A stretch of 5,562 bases of DNA from Coriobacteriia bacterium (GCA_007123455.1 SKKZ01000071.1:1-5562); one strand, 5' to 3'; positions 1 through 5,069 are shown, counted from the first letter of the stretch. Program-made: numbers and translations. The notes: generated by a model from the sequence alone, not told the origin.

Positions 1-200
1 TCCCGCATGAACAGCTTGAAGTGGTGGTTGCCGAACTCCCGGCCATGAAGCGTCCGACCGTCAACAAGCTGCACGACTGCGATGACTACGCGGTGACGAC
101 GGTGGCCGACAAGAGCACCGTTAACGTTCTCATCCCCCGCCTCAAGGCGGCGGGTGCCGAGGACATTCTCGAGTTCCCCATCACCAAGATCGTGCGTTAG
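1..200 (+). CDS. hisG: ATP phosphoribosyltransferase, C-terminal fragment (5' end outside window)
   Basis: This is the last 65 codons of a gene that begins before the window; the first complete codon is at 3 and TAG is at 198-200. The stretch LPAMKRPTVNKL, followed by a strand-rich segment and LIPRLKAAGAEDILEFPITKIV, matches the C-terminal PII/ACT-like regulatory domain of long-form HisG. That domain binds histidine for feedback inhibition. HisG catalyses the first step of histidine synthesis, joining ATP and PRPP in the cytoplasm. Only the regulatory end is visible, so the catalytic part and any his operon upstream cannot be judged. Nothing downstream in the window belongs to the his pathway, so this is probably the end of its transcription unit. 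The family call rests on recognised motif similarity and is fairly secure. Confidence 0.85.
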   Translation, partial: PHEQLEVVVAELPAMKRPTVNKLHDCDDYAVTTVADKSTVNVLIPRLKAAGAEDILEFPITKIVR

Positions 201-213
201 CGTCCTGCTCCCG

Positions 214-237
214 CGCCAGCGGCATGACGCGTTGGCG
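214..237 (+). terminator. Weak hairpin after hisG
   Basis: CGCCAGCG (214-221) can pair with CGTTGGCG (230-237), giving an 8-bp stem with one G-U pair and an 8-nt loop, 14 nt after the hisG stop. There is no T-run after it, so intrinsic termination is only a possibility. The rest of the 88-nt gap before perR holds no clear -35/-10 pair and no PerR-box-like palindrome. Confidence 0.25.
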
Positions 238-277
238 TAGTACCTGCTACCTTAATCGACGTACTCGCAACGGATAC

Positions 278-283
278 AGGGAG
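278..283 (+). promoter_or_regulatory. Shine-Dalgarno that fixes the perR start
   Basis: AGGGAG lies 5 nt before ATG 289. The in-frame GTG at 283 overlaps the last base of this site and so could not use it. ATG 289 is therefore the better start. Confidence 0.7.
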
Positions 284-288
284 TGGAT

Positions 289-762
289 ATGACGCGGACA
301 ACTACACGAGAGGCAGGATTCGCGGAGTGTGCGCAGGTGGACATCGATGACCTGCTGCGTTCGCACGGCCTCAGGCCCACGAAGGCGCGCCGTTTGCTGC
401 TTGCGCACCTGAAGTCAACGACACGTCATCCCAGTGCCGAGGAGATTACCGACCAGCTCCGGCGGGACGGGGTCGGAATCGGCGTGGCCACCGTCTACCA
501 GAACCTGAGCCGGCTGGTGGATGCCGGTCTCCTGATCCGTCTGAGCGGTTCCAATGGCTGTTCTCGCTACGACGCCGATGTGAGCTCGCACGATCATGCC
601 GTGTGTGAGAGATGCGGGCGCGTGGCCGATTTCGATCCCGGGCCTCGCGTGAGAAACGCTCTCGAAGAAGTCTCGCCGTGTGACACCGGCCTCGGGGAGT
701 GGTCGCTGACGCGGACCTCGGTCGAGATGCTCGGCATCTGCCCGGAGTGTCGCGCGTCGTAA
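289..762 (+). CDS. perR: PerR-type peroxide-sensing repressor (Fur family)
   Basis: The protein is 157 aa, a usual Fur-family length. A winged-helix DNA-binding domain occupies about residues 18-95, with the recognition-helix signature GVATVYQNLSRLVDAGLL (64-82). It is followed by the dimerisation/metal domain. Numbering runs exactly +10 relative to Bacillus subtilis PerR. The five regulatory-metal ligands all match: H47, D95, H101, H103 and D114 correspond to H37, D85, H91, H93 and D104. The four structural zinc cysteines are also present as C106/C109 and C151/C154 (CERC and CPEC). The Asp at the D104 position favours PerR over Fur, which usually has Glu there. In PerR, Fe-bound histidines are oxidised by peroxide and the repressor leaves DNA. 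A PerR-box-like palindrome sits before the next gene, rubrerythrin, so that gene is the obvious target. An in-frame GTG at 283 was rejected because it overlaps the Shine-Dalgarno. Confidence 0.88.
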   Translation: MTRTTTREAGFAECAQVDIDDLLRSHGLRPTKARRLLLAHLKSTTRHPSAEEITDQLRRDGVGIGVATVYQNLSRLVDAGLLIRLSGSNGCSRYDADVSSHDHAVCERCGRVADFDPGPRVRNALEEVSPCDTGLGEWSLTRTSVEMLGICPECRAS

Positions 763-780
763 GAGGGGTCTTCTCTGTCC

Positions 781-809
781 TTGAACCGCCGTACCAGCTT
801 CGCTATCAT
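781..809 (+). promoter_or_regulatory. Putative sigma-70-type promoter of rubrerythrin
   Basis: TTGAAC (781-786) and TATCAT (804-809) are separated by 17 nt, matching 4/6 and 5/6 consensus positions. The start of transcription would be near 816, giving a leader of about 70 nt that contains the PerR box and the ribosome binding site. Rubrerythrin can thus be transcribed separately from perR, which ends at 762. Confidence 0.55.
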
Positions 810-824
810 TGCGTGCGCATGTCC

Positions 825-839
825 TCATAATGATTATGA
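825..839 (+). promoter_or_regulatory. PerR box (operator) of rubrerythrin
   Basis: TCATAATGATTATGA is a perfect 7-1-7 inverted repeat. It differs from the PerR-box consensus TTATAATNATTATAA only at the symmetrical second and fourteenth positions. It lies just downstream of the -10 and the predicted transcription start, where a bound repressor would block initiation or early elongation. An AT-rich palindrome of this kind stands out in GC-rich DNA, and the PerR gene is immediately upstream. Confidence 0.82.
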
Positions 840-885
840 AGAAATGCTGTTACTTCATCCATTGCCGACAGAGAGGAAATCACGC

Positions 886-1458
886 ATGAGCATCAAGGGC
901 ACCCGTACGGAGGAGAATCTGCTCAAGGCGTTCGCCGGCGAGTCCCAGGCGCGCAATCGTTACACTTATTACGCTTCCATAGCCAAGAAGGAAGGCTACG
1001 AGCAGATCGCTGCGCTCTTCATCGAAACCGCCGAGAACGAGCGCGAGCACGCCAAGGTCTTCTACAAGTATCTCGAGGGTGGCGAGGTGGAGATCACCGC
1101 CGCTTATCCCGCCGGCAAACTCGGCACCACCGCCGAGAACCTCCTTCACGCTGCCGAGGGCGAGCTCATGGAGTGGGGCACCCTCTACCCTGACTTCGCC
1201 GACGTGGCCGAGGAGGAGGGCTTCTCGCAGATCGCCGAGTCGTTCCGTGAGATCGCCAAGGTCGAGGCGTTCCACGAGGCGCGCTACCGCAAGCTGCAGG
1301 AGAACGTCGAGAAGGGCGTGGCGTTCAAGGGCTCGGAGACCACCAAGTGGCACTGCCGTAACTGCGGGTACGTGCACGAGGGCGTCGAGGCCCCTGAGCT
1401 CTGCCCGTCGTGTCTGCATGCCCGCAAGTACTTCGAGGTCCTTGCCGAGAACTACTAG
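886..1458 (+). CDS. rbr: Rubrerythrin
   Basis: The protein is 190 aa, the classical rubrerythrin length. The N-terminal four-helix ferritin-like domain (about 1-145) holds the diiron ligands E19, E52 and H55 (ENEREH), E93/E96, E127 and H130. The C-terminal rubredoxin-like domain (about 153-190) has C157-x2-C160 and C173-x2-C176 for a mononuclear Fe(SCys)4 site. Rubrerythrin is a cytoplasmic NAD(P)H-dependent peroxidase of anaerobes that reduces hydrogen peroxide to water using rubredoxin-type electron donors. The ATG at 886 was chosen because AGGA at 874-877 lies 8 nt upstream and MSIKGTRTEENLLKAF is the usual family N-terminus. A longer reading from 781 would run through the promoter and operator. 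The gene follows perR and carries a PerR box, so peroxide induction is expected. All key residues are intact. Confidence 0.96.
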   Translation: MSIKGTRTEENLLKAFAGESQARNRYTYYASIAKKEGYEQIAALFIETAENEREHAKVFYKYLEGGEVEITAAYPAGKLGTTAENLLHAAEGELMEWGTLYPDFADVAEEEGFSQIAESFREIAKVEAFHEARYRKLQENVEKGVAFKGSETTKWHCRNCGYVHEGVEAPELCPSCLHARKYFEVLAENY

Positions 1459-1484
1459 GCGACACGCACAGCCGGCACATCACG

Positions 1485-1520
1485 GCGCCCGTCGGACAGA
1501 TCCGGCGGGCGCTTGTGTGT
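1485..1520 (+). terminator. Intrinsic terminator between convergent rubrerythrin and hgcB
   Basis: GCGCCCGTCGG (1485-1495) pairs with CCGGCGGGCGC (1502-1512) in an 11-bp stem (one G-U) with a 6-nt loop. It is followed by TTGTGTGT, a moderately T-rich tail. It begins 27 nt after the rubrerythrin stop. The same hairpin lies 26 nt beyond the hgcB stop on the other strand, but there it has no T-run, so it acts best for rubrerythrin. Confidence 0.65.
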
Positions 1521-1537
1521 GCGGGGCCGGCAGGGGT

Positions 1538-1813
1538 CTAGCAGCCGCAGGTCGGCTCGGAGCCGCTGAGCCACCCCTGGATGACGGCGGCGGCGCACCC
1601 GACACCCGGATCGACGGAAAGCGCTCCTGCGGCGCAGTTGCGCGCACAGGCACCGCATTCGATGCACGCATCACGGTCGACGATGCGTGCGCGTCCCCCG
1701 GCCATATGGAACACCGCGTGCGGACAGACGGCTATGCACAGGCGACAACCGGTGCACCTTTCCGTGTCGAGTTTGAGCGTCACGACCCCGTCTATATAGC
1801 GCAGGCCTGCCAC
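1538..1813 (-). CDS. hgcB: HgcB, ferredoxin of the mercury-methylation pair
   Basis: This 91-aa 2[4Fe-4S] ferredoxin starts at GTG 1813. AAGGGAG, 7 nt upstream, overlaps the hgcA stop, and only 11 nt separate the two genes. The first cluster motif is C20-TG-C23-RL-C26-IAV-C30-P. The second is C50-IE-C53-GA-C56-ARN-C60, containing the HgcB-typical CIECGAC segment. GVGCA (71-75) carries the conserved extra cysteine C73, equivalent to the essential non-cluster Cys of known HgcB. The C-terminus ends TCGC, giving C89 and C91. HgcB is thought to reduce the HgcA corrinoid to Co(I) and possibly to deliver Hg(II) through its spare cysteines. Two oddities: the usual C-terminal Cys-Cys pair is split by a glycine, and the Pro normally after the last cluster cysteine is Ala. 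An isolated ferredoxin is the only alternative, and the position directly after hgcA argues against it. Confidence 0.93.
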   Translation of the reverse strand: MAGLRYIDGVVTLKLDTERCTGCRLCIAVCPHAVFHMAGGRARIVDRDACIECGACARNCAAGALSVDPGVGCAAAVIQGWLSGSEPTCGC

Positions 1814-1824
1814 AGTACTCTCCC

Positions 1825-2901
1825 TTACCAGACTATCGAGATGACGAGTGCGAAGACGGCAGCGATGGTCGCGGCGACCTGGAGTGGCACCGCACGCCGC
1901 ATCTCCCGGATTACGCCCGAAAGCGAGGTGAACGTGCTCGACCCCGTATAGTTCATCGCCGTGAACGATGCGATCGAGGTCACAACCAGCAGCAATGCCA
2001 CACGGCCCGCAGGGTCGGCCGCGTCGCCGACTGAGACGAGTATGCCTAGTGCGACCGCCGCCCCCACTATCGCTCCCTTGAGAGCGAACGCGCGCCCCGG
2101 TATCCAGGGGAGCAGGATCGGCACGACGAGCGTGCCTGCAAGGACCGCCGCAAGGCCGGCACCCAACGTCAGCAGGACCGCAGTCCATGGCAGTGCCCCG
2201 AGTGTCGCGCCGAGCAACAACAGCGCAATCCCACCGAGGACCCGCCCGTCGCGCAGGATAGAGAGTTCGACTCCCGTTACAGCGAGCCGGTCTGCGACCC
2301 CGAAACGCACGCGCCGCATCTCGGCGGTCGCGCGCATCCCGTCGTCAAGGAACGCACCGATATCCGCGGCGCGCACGGGGCCGTAGACGACGCGGAATCC
2401 GGTGAGCGCTCGGACCTCGTGCGCGGCTACGCCGGGAGCTGCGAGCTGAGGCAACACGAGCGTGCGATGGCCTACCACCTGCGAAAGGTTCGTCTCGCGC
2501 ACCCGGCGCACCAGCTCTTCGGAGCCGAAAGTCCCCTTGCCAGCCGCACACCACACGTTGATTCCGAGGGTGTCCAGGACCAGTAGCCACACACTGCGAC
2601 CGGCAACCTCCTTGCGGACCGCATCGAAGGAAAGCTTGTAGTTCGCGGTCACGAGGACCGGGGCACTCCGGTCGGGCCTGCCGGCTGCGTAGAGGCCGGG
2701 GCGGACCCGATAATGGTCACGGCGGATTCCGAACCGGACCCGCCATCCCTGGAGGCGGTCGGACCCGGTGAGCGTGGTCTCGATGACGGGTATCTCTCCC
2801 GGAGGTGTGCTCAAGGCTCCGCACGTGTGCGATGCCGGACCGTAGGGGTACTCATCACGGGCCGCAGTCGGGCAACAGGAAGGCCCACAGCATCCGCTCA
2901 T
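1825..2901 (-). CDS. hgcA: HgcA, membrane corrinoid protein that methylates mercury
   Basis: The protein is 358 aa. An N-terminal CFeSP-gamma-like cobalamin-binding domain (about 45-205) contains VTANYKLSFD (84-93) and LDTLGINVWCAAGKGTFG (109-126). The core N115-V-W-C118-A-A-G-K122 is the HgcA hallmark, with C118 as the predicted lower-axial cobalt ligand. From about 220 onward come about five hydrophobic segments (roughly 222-238, 239-265, 271-291, 300-316 and 337-357), as expected for the HgcA membrane domain. CFeSP subunits of the Wood-Ljungdahl pathway share the first domain but lack this membrane part. HgcA transfers a methyl group from its corrinoid to Hg(II), making methylmercury at the inner membrane. 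The start ATG overlaps the arsR stop as ATGA, suggesting translational coupling. Unusual is the cysteine-rich N-terminus, with C4-C5, C9-C10 and C27 before the corrinoid domain. No frameshift or missing key residue is seen. Confidence 0.96.
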   Translation of the reverse strand: MSGCCGPSCCPTAARDEYPYGPASHTCGALSTPPGEIPVIETTLTGSDRLQGWRVRFGIRRDHYRVRPGLYAAGRPDRSAPVLVTANYKLSFDAVRKEVAGRSVWLLVLDTLGINVWCAAGKGTFGSEELVRRVRETNLSQVVGHRTLVLPQLAAPGVAAHEVRALTGFRVVYGPVRAADIGAFLDDGMRATAEMRRVRFGVADRLAVTGVELSILRDGRVLGGIALLLLGATLGALPWTAVLLTLGAGLAAVLAGTLVVPILLPWIPGRAFALKGAIVGAAVALGILVSVGDAADPAGRVALLLVVTSIASFTAMNYTGSSTFTSLSGVIREMRRAVPLQVAATIAAVFALVISIVW

Positions 2902-3221
2902 GATGCGCCGTCCTCAGAAGGAGGCACACAACATCGCGGTGCGGAGCGGTCGGATTCCCGGGCACGGGAGGCGAGGGTCGAGAGTGCGGAGGCGAGAGTG
3001 TCGAGCGCATCGGGGGCAAGACGGCAGTGCAGCCAGACCCCCCGCCGCTCGGCGACCACGATACCGGACTCACGCAGTCGCTTCAGGTGGTGTGAAGCGA
3101 GGGCGTTCGAGATGCCGAGAGCGGAGGAGACATCGCACAGGCATCGCTCCCCGTCTGCGAGCAGATCCACAATCGCAAGGCGTCGGGTATCCGAAAGTGA
3201 TTCAAGCACATCGGTATCCAT
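2898..3221 (-). CDS. arsR: ArsR/SmtB-family metal(loid)-responsive repressor, first gene of the hgcAB operon
   Basis: From ATG 3221 the protein is 107 aa, a normal ArsR length. The winged helix-turn-helix covers about residues 4-70: LESLSDTRRLAIVDLLADGE, then C27-L-C29-D30, then SNALASHHLKRLRESGIV (38-55) as recognition helix and wing start. The ERCLCD segment matches ELCVCD of classical arsenite sensors, where the Cys-x-Cys pair binds As(III) or Sb(III). A second vicinal pair, C97-C98, lies near the C-terminus. The gene overlaps hgcA by 4 bp, and ArsR-like regulators are known beside hgcAB in other methylators. It is therefore likely to control its own operon through the repeats at 3235-3271. 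The inducer could be arsenite, Hg(II) or another thiophilic ion and cannot be read from sequence. In-frame ATG 3242 (114 aa) is an alternative start; neither has a Shine-Dalgarno. Confidence 0.9.
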   Translation of the reverse strand: MDTDVLESLSDTRRLAIVDLLADGERCLCDVSSALGISNALASHHLKRLRESGIVVAERRGVWLHCRLAPDALDTLASALSTLASRARESDRSAPRCCVPPSEDGAS

Positions 3222-3227
3222 GTACAC

Positions 3228-3257
3228 AGGATACTCAAACATCAGTTTGATAATCAA
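3228..3257 (-). promoter_or_regulatory. Putative arsR-hgcAB promoter, likely giving a leaderless mRNA
   Basis: On the minus strand TTGATT (3257-3252) and TATCCT (3233-3228) are 18 nt apart, each matching 4/6 consensus positions. The A of ATG 3221 is the seventh base after the -10, a typical transcription start, so the mRNA would begin at the start codon. This fits the lack of any Shine-Dalgarno. Both elements lie inside the operator array. Confidence 0.45.
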
Positions 3258-3271
3258 GCACTCATTTGATT
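3235..3271. promoter_or_regulatory. Tandem ArsR operators, two TCAA-N8-TTGA dyads 19 bp apart
   Basis: The first dyad is 3235-3250 (TCAAAC, ATCA, GTTTGA, a perfect 6-bp inverted repeat). The second is AATCAA 3252-3257 and TTGATT 3266-3271 with 8 nt between. Both share the core TCAA-N8-TTGA (3235-3250 and 3254-3269), and the copies are offset by exactly 19 bp. Short inverted TCAA/TTGA-type half sites over the core promoter are usual for ArsR/SmtB operators. The AT-rich patch is distinct from the surrounding GC-rich DNA. Confidence 0.7.
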
Positions 3272-3310
3272 CATGTAATCTGCCCTTGCGTACCGCTCGT
3301 CGGATTTCAC

Positions 3311-3340
3311 TTGCGCAGGAGGTAAGGAGTCCGATAGAGT
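3311..3340 (+). promoter_or_regulatory. Possible promoter of the carbonic anhydrase gene
   Basis: TTGCGC (3311-3316) and TAGAGT (3335-3340) are 18 nt apart, a weak match to consensus (3/6 and 4/6). Transcription would start near 3347, leaving a leader of about 33 nt that includes GAGGAG (3368-3373). It lies about 40 bp outside the ArsR operators, so ArsR need not affect it. Confidence 0.3.
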
Positions 3341-3379
3341 ACGCCGCCAACACCTGTCACGCCTGCCGAGGAGAGTGCG

Positions 3380-3964
3380 ATGCATTCGAAGACATCCCTT
3401 CGCCGTCTCATCGAGGGGAACGAGCGCTTCGTCTCGGGCGCTGCTGACCCGGTCGATCTCGTGGAACTCCGGAAGGCGAATGCTTCTGGACAGTCGCCCT
3501 GGGCAGCGGTGGTCGCGTGCTCCGACTCCCGGGTCGCGCCCGAGATCGTCTTCGACACCACGATCGGTGACCTGTTCGTCGTCCGCACGGCTGGAAACGT
3601 TGTCGACGAACTCGTGCTCGCCTCACTGCGGTTCGGCGTGCATGCTCTCGGAGCTCATCTCATCGTGGTGCTCGGCCACTACGGCTGCGGCGCGGTGCAG
3701 GCGACCTGCGACGGCGACACCCCCGAAAGCCTCGCTTGTGTGTGCGATGAGGTTCGCCCCTCGGTCGAGGTGGCACGGGCGCGTGCGGCATCCGAGAAGG
3801 TCATCCTGTGCGACGAAGCGGTCCGGAGGCATGCCGAGGCGATGGCCGACCGTGTCCGTTCCGATGCCGAACTCGGGGATGCGGTTCCGGTGCTCTGGGG
3901 TGTCTACGACGTTGCAAGCGGGGAAGTGTCGTTCCAGGAGATCGACGTACTCGACACGCCCTGA
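3380..3964 (+). CDS. Beta-class carbonic anhydrase
   Basis: The protein is 194 aa. It interconverts CO2 and bicarbonate in the cytoplasm using zinc. The ligands are plain: C47 and the Asp-Arg dyad D49/R51 in ACSDSRV, then H100 and C103 in LGHYGCGAV. FVVRTAGNVV (66-75) and the N-terminal LRRLIEGNERFVSG are also standard for beta carbonic anhydrases. GAGGAG, 6 nt before ATG 3380, supports the start. The gene is divergent from arsR-hgcAB across 158 nt and is followed by an unrelated peptidase unit, so it appears to be its own transcription unit. In anaerobes such enzymes supply bicarbonate for carboxylation or for CO2-fixing pathways; which one applies here cannot be seen. After the stop, GGCC/GGCC at 3965-3976 forms only a very small hairpin with no T-run. 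Confidence 0.93.
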   Translation: MHSKTSLRRLIEGNERFVSGAADPVDLVELRKANASGQSPWAAVVACSDSRVAPEIVFDTTIGDLFVVRTAGNVVDELVLASLRFGVHALGAHLIVVLGHYGCGAVQATCDGDTPESLACVCDEVRPSVEVARARAASEKVILCDEAVRRHAEAMADRVRSDAELGDAVPVLWGVYDVASGEVSFQEIDVLDTP

Positions 3965-3997
3965 GGCCGCTCGGCCACGGAACCGACTCATCTACCG

Positions 3998-4022
3998 CGT
4001 GCGGGCATATATAACCCGCATG
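3998..4022 (+). promoter_or_regulatory. Inverted repeat around a TATAAC -10-like box before the peptidase gene
   Basis: CGTGCGGG (3998-4005) is complementary to CCCGCATG (4015-4022) with one G-T pair, around a 9-nt AT-rich centre. TATAAC (4010-4015) inside it matches 5/6 of a -10, and transcription would start near 4022, just before the Shine-Dalgarno at 4038. No good -35 lies at 16-18 nt. It could be a repressor-covered or activator-dependent promoter, or just a hairpin. Confidence 0.35.
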
Positions 4023-4037
4023 GACTCTGGATCCGGC

Positions 4038-4043
4038 GAGAGG
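4038..4043 (+). promoter_or_regulatory. Shine-Dalgarno that favours the peptidase start at 4053
   Basis: GAGAGG lies 9 nt before ATG 4053. The in-frame ATG at 4020 has no Shine-Dalgarno and falls inside the inverted repeat with the -10-like box, so 4053 is preferred. Confidence 0.5.
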
Positions 4044-4052
4044 CTCGATGAG

Positions 4053-5069
4053 ATGCATGACACCCGTTCTGCCAGCCAGGCGCTGCGAGAAGCCCGCGAA
4101 CACTTGCTCGGCCGCGCCAACGTCGTCGCAACCGGCGTGGGGTTCAAGGAGACCGGCGGCAAGCGAACGGACGAGATCGGCATCGTCTGCTCGGTGGAGC
4201 GCAAGCTCCCGTCGGACGAGCTTTCCGCTGCCGAGCTGGTTCCCCGGACGGTCGCCGGCGTGCCGACCGACGTGGTCGCTACGGGTCCGTTCCGGGTGCT
4301 TTCCACCCATCGCGAACGTCACCGGCCCGCGCCGGGCGGCGCGAGCATCGGACACCGCGACAGCACTGCCGGCACGCTCGGCTGCGTCGTGCGGCGCGGC
4401 TCTATGCTCTTCATCCTTTCGAACAACCACGTGCTTGCGGACACGAACCGCGGGCAGCCCGGTGACCCCGTCCTGCAACCGGGGCCTTACGACGGGGGGC
4501 GCATGCCCGACGACGCGATCGGCGTGCTCGAGACGTTCGTGCCGATACGGATGCTCGAAGAGGAGAGCGGCTGCGCTTTCGCACGCCACGTGAGCGGTGC
4601 ACTCAATACAGCGGCGCGCCTGGCGGGCAGCGGCTCGCGCGTCCGTGTCGTGAGCGCGCGTATCGCGGACAACCTCGTTGATGCAGCGATCGCACTGCCG
4701 CTCGACGAGACGTGGCTGTCAGGAGAGATACTCGGTATCGGGCAGGTGACTGGTCAGGGTCCGGTCGAGCTCGGCGTGCCGTTACGCAAGTCGGGCCGGA
4801 CGACCGGTGTCACGTCCGGCGAGATAGTCCAGATCGAGGTCACGGCCAATGTCAGGCTCGGTGACGGGACCGCACGCTTCACCGATCAATTCATGGCGGG
4901 GGCGATGAGTCAGCCGGGCGACAGTGGTTCGTTGATCCTCGACGGCCAGGACCGTGCCGTTGGTCTGCTCTTCGCGGGCAGTGACACTACAACGCTCTGC
5001 AACCGTATCGAGCATGTTCTGTCTGCATTGGAGGTTGAGTTGTGGACCGGCGAGAGACTGCCAAGGTGA
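4053..5069 (+). CDS. Trypsin-fold serine peptidase with an N-terminal VGVGxK-type domain
   Basis: The protein is 338 aa. Residues about 20-80 form a small domain (NVVATGVGFKETGGKR, then LVPRTVAGVPTDVVATG). This is followed by a chymotrypsin/trypsin-like region beginning AGTLGCVVRRG. The likely catalytic triad is H126 (SNNHVLAD), D210 (NLVDAAIA) and S291 (QPGDSGSLI, 287-295); KSGRTTG (246-252) is also typical of this peptidase group. No signal peptide or membrane segment is seen, so it should act in the cytoplasm. The substrate is unknown. The arrangement resembles poorly studied bacterial trypsin-like proteins in which the N-terminal domain precedes the protease fold. The last 28 nt overlap the next gene, whose product resembles this protein's N-terminal domain. 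ATG 4020 would add 11 residues. Catalytic residues are intact, so activity is plausible; the biological role is not inferable. Confidence 0.78.
   Translation: MHDTRSASQALREAREHLLGRANVVATGVGFKETGGKRTDEIGIVCSVERKLPSDELSAAELVPRTVAGVPTDVVATGPFRVLSTHRERHRPAPGGASIGHRDSTAGTLGCVVRRGSMLFILSNNHVLADTNRGQPGDPVLQPGPYDGGRMPDDAIGVLETFVPIRMLEEESGCAFARHVSGALNTAARLAGSGSRVRVVSARIADNLVDAAIALPLDETWLSGEILGIGQVTGQGPVELGVPLRKSGRTTGVTSGEIVQIEVTANVRLGDGTARFTDQFMAGAMSQPGDSGSLILDGQDRAVGLLFAGSDTTTLCNRIEHVLSALEVELWTGERLPR

Noticed and set aside
781..885. Rubrerythrin starting at 781, adding 35 residues
   Set aside because: The extra segment covers the -35/-10 and the PerR box, and family members begin at MSIKGTRTEEN. ATG 886 has its own ribosome site.
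880..1419. Minus-strand open frame opposite rubrerythrin
   Set aside because: It is a mirror of a highly biased coding region, Leu/Val/Gly-rich, with no ribosome site and no family motif.
1079..1951. Long plus-strand open frame across rubrerythrin and antisense to hgcB
   Set aside because: Its product is Arg/Ser/Pro-rich and motif-free, a typical GC-rich shadow of the real frames.
1814..2188. N-terminal extension of HgcB into the hgcA region
   Set aside because: It would be read through hgcA in another frame, with Arg/Gly-rich low-information sequence. GTG 1813 has a well-placed AAGGGAG and gives a normal HgcB length.
1825..2901. HgcA could be a carbonyl-branch CFeSP subunit
   Set aside because: CFeSP proteins lack the five-helix membrane C-terminus. 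There are no CODH/ACS genes beside it, and the adjacent ferredoxin has the HgcB signature.
3375..4019. Upstream extension of the peptidase reading frame back to 3375
   Set aside because: This frame stays open only because it runs across the carbonic anhydrase gene in another phase. The translated stretch is Ser/Arg/Pro-rich without recognisable motifs, while the 3380 frame has all carbonic anhydrase zinc ligands.
3801..4589. Minus-strand open frame opposite carbonic anhydrase and peptidase
   Set aside because: It spans two clearly coding genes on the other strand and shows no domain signature.
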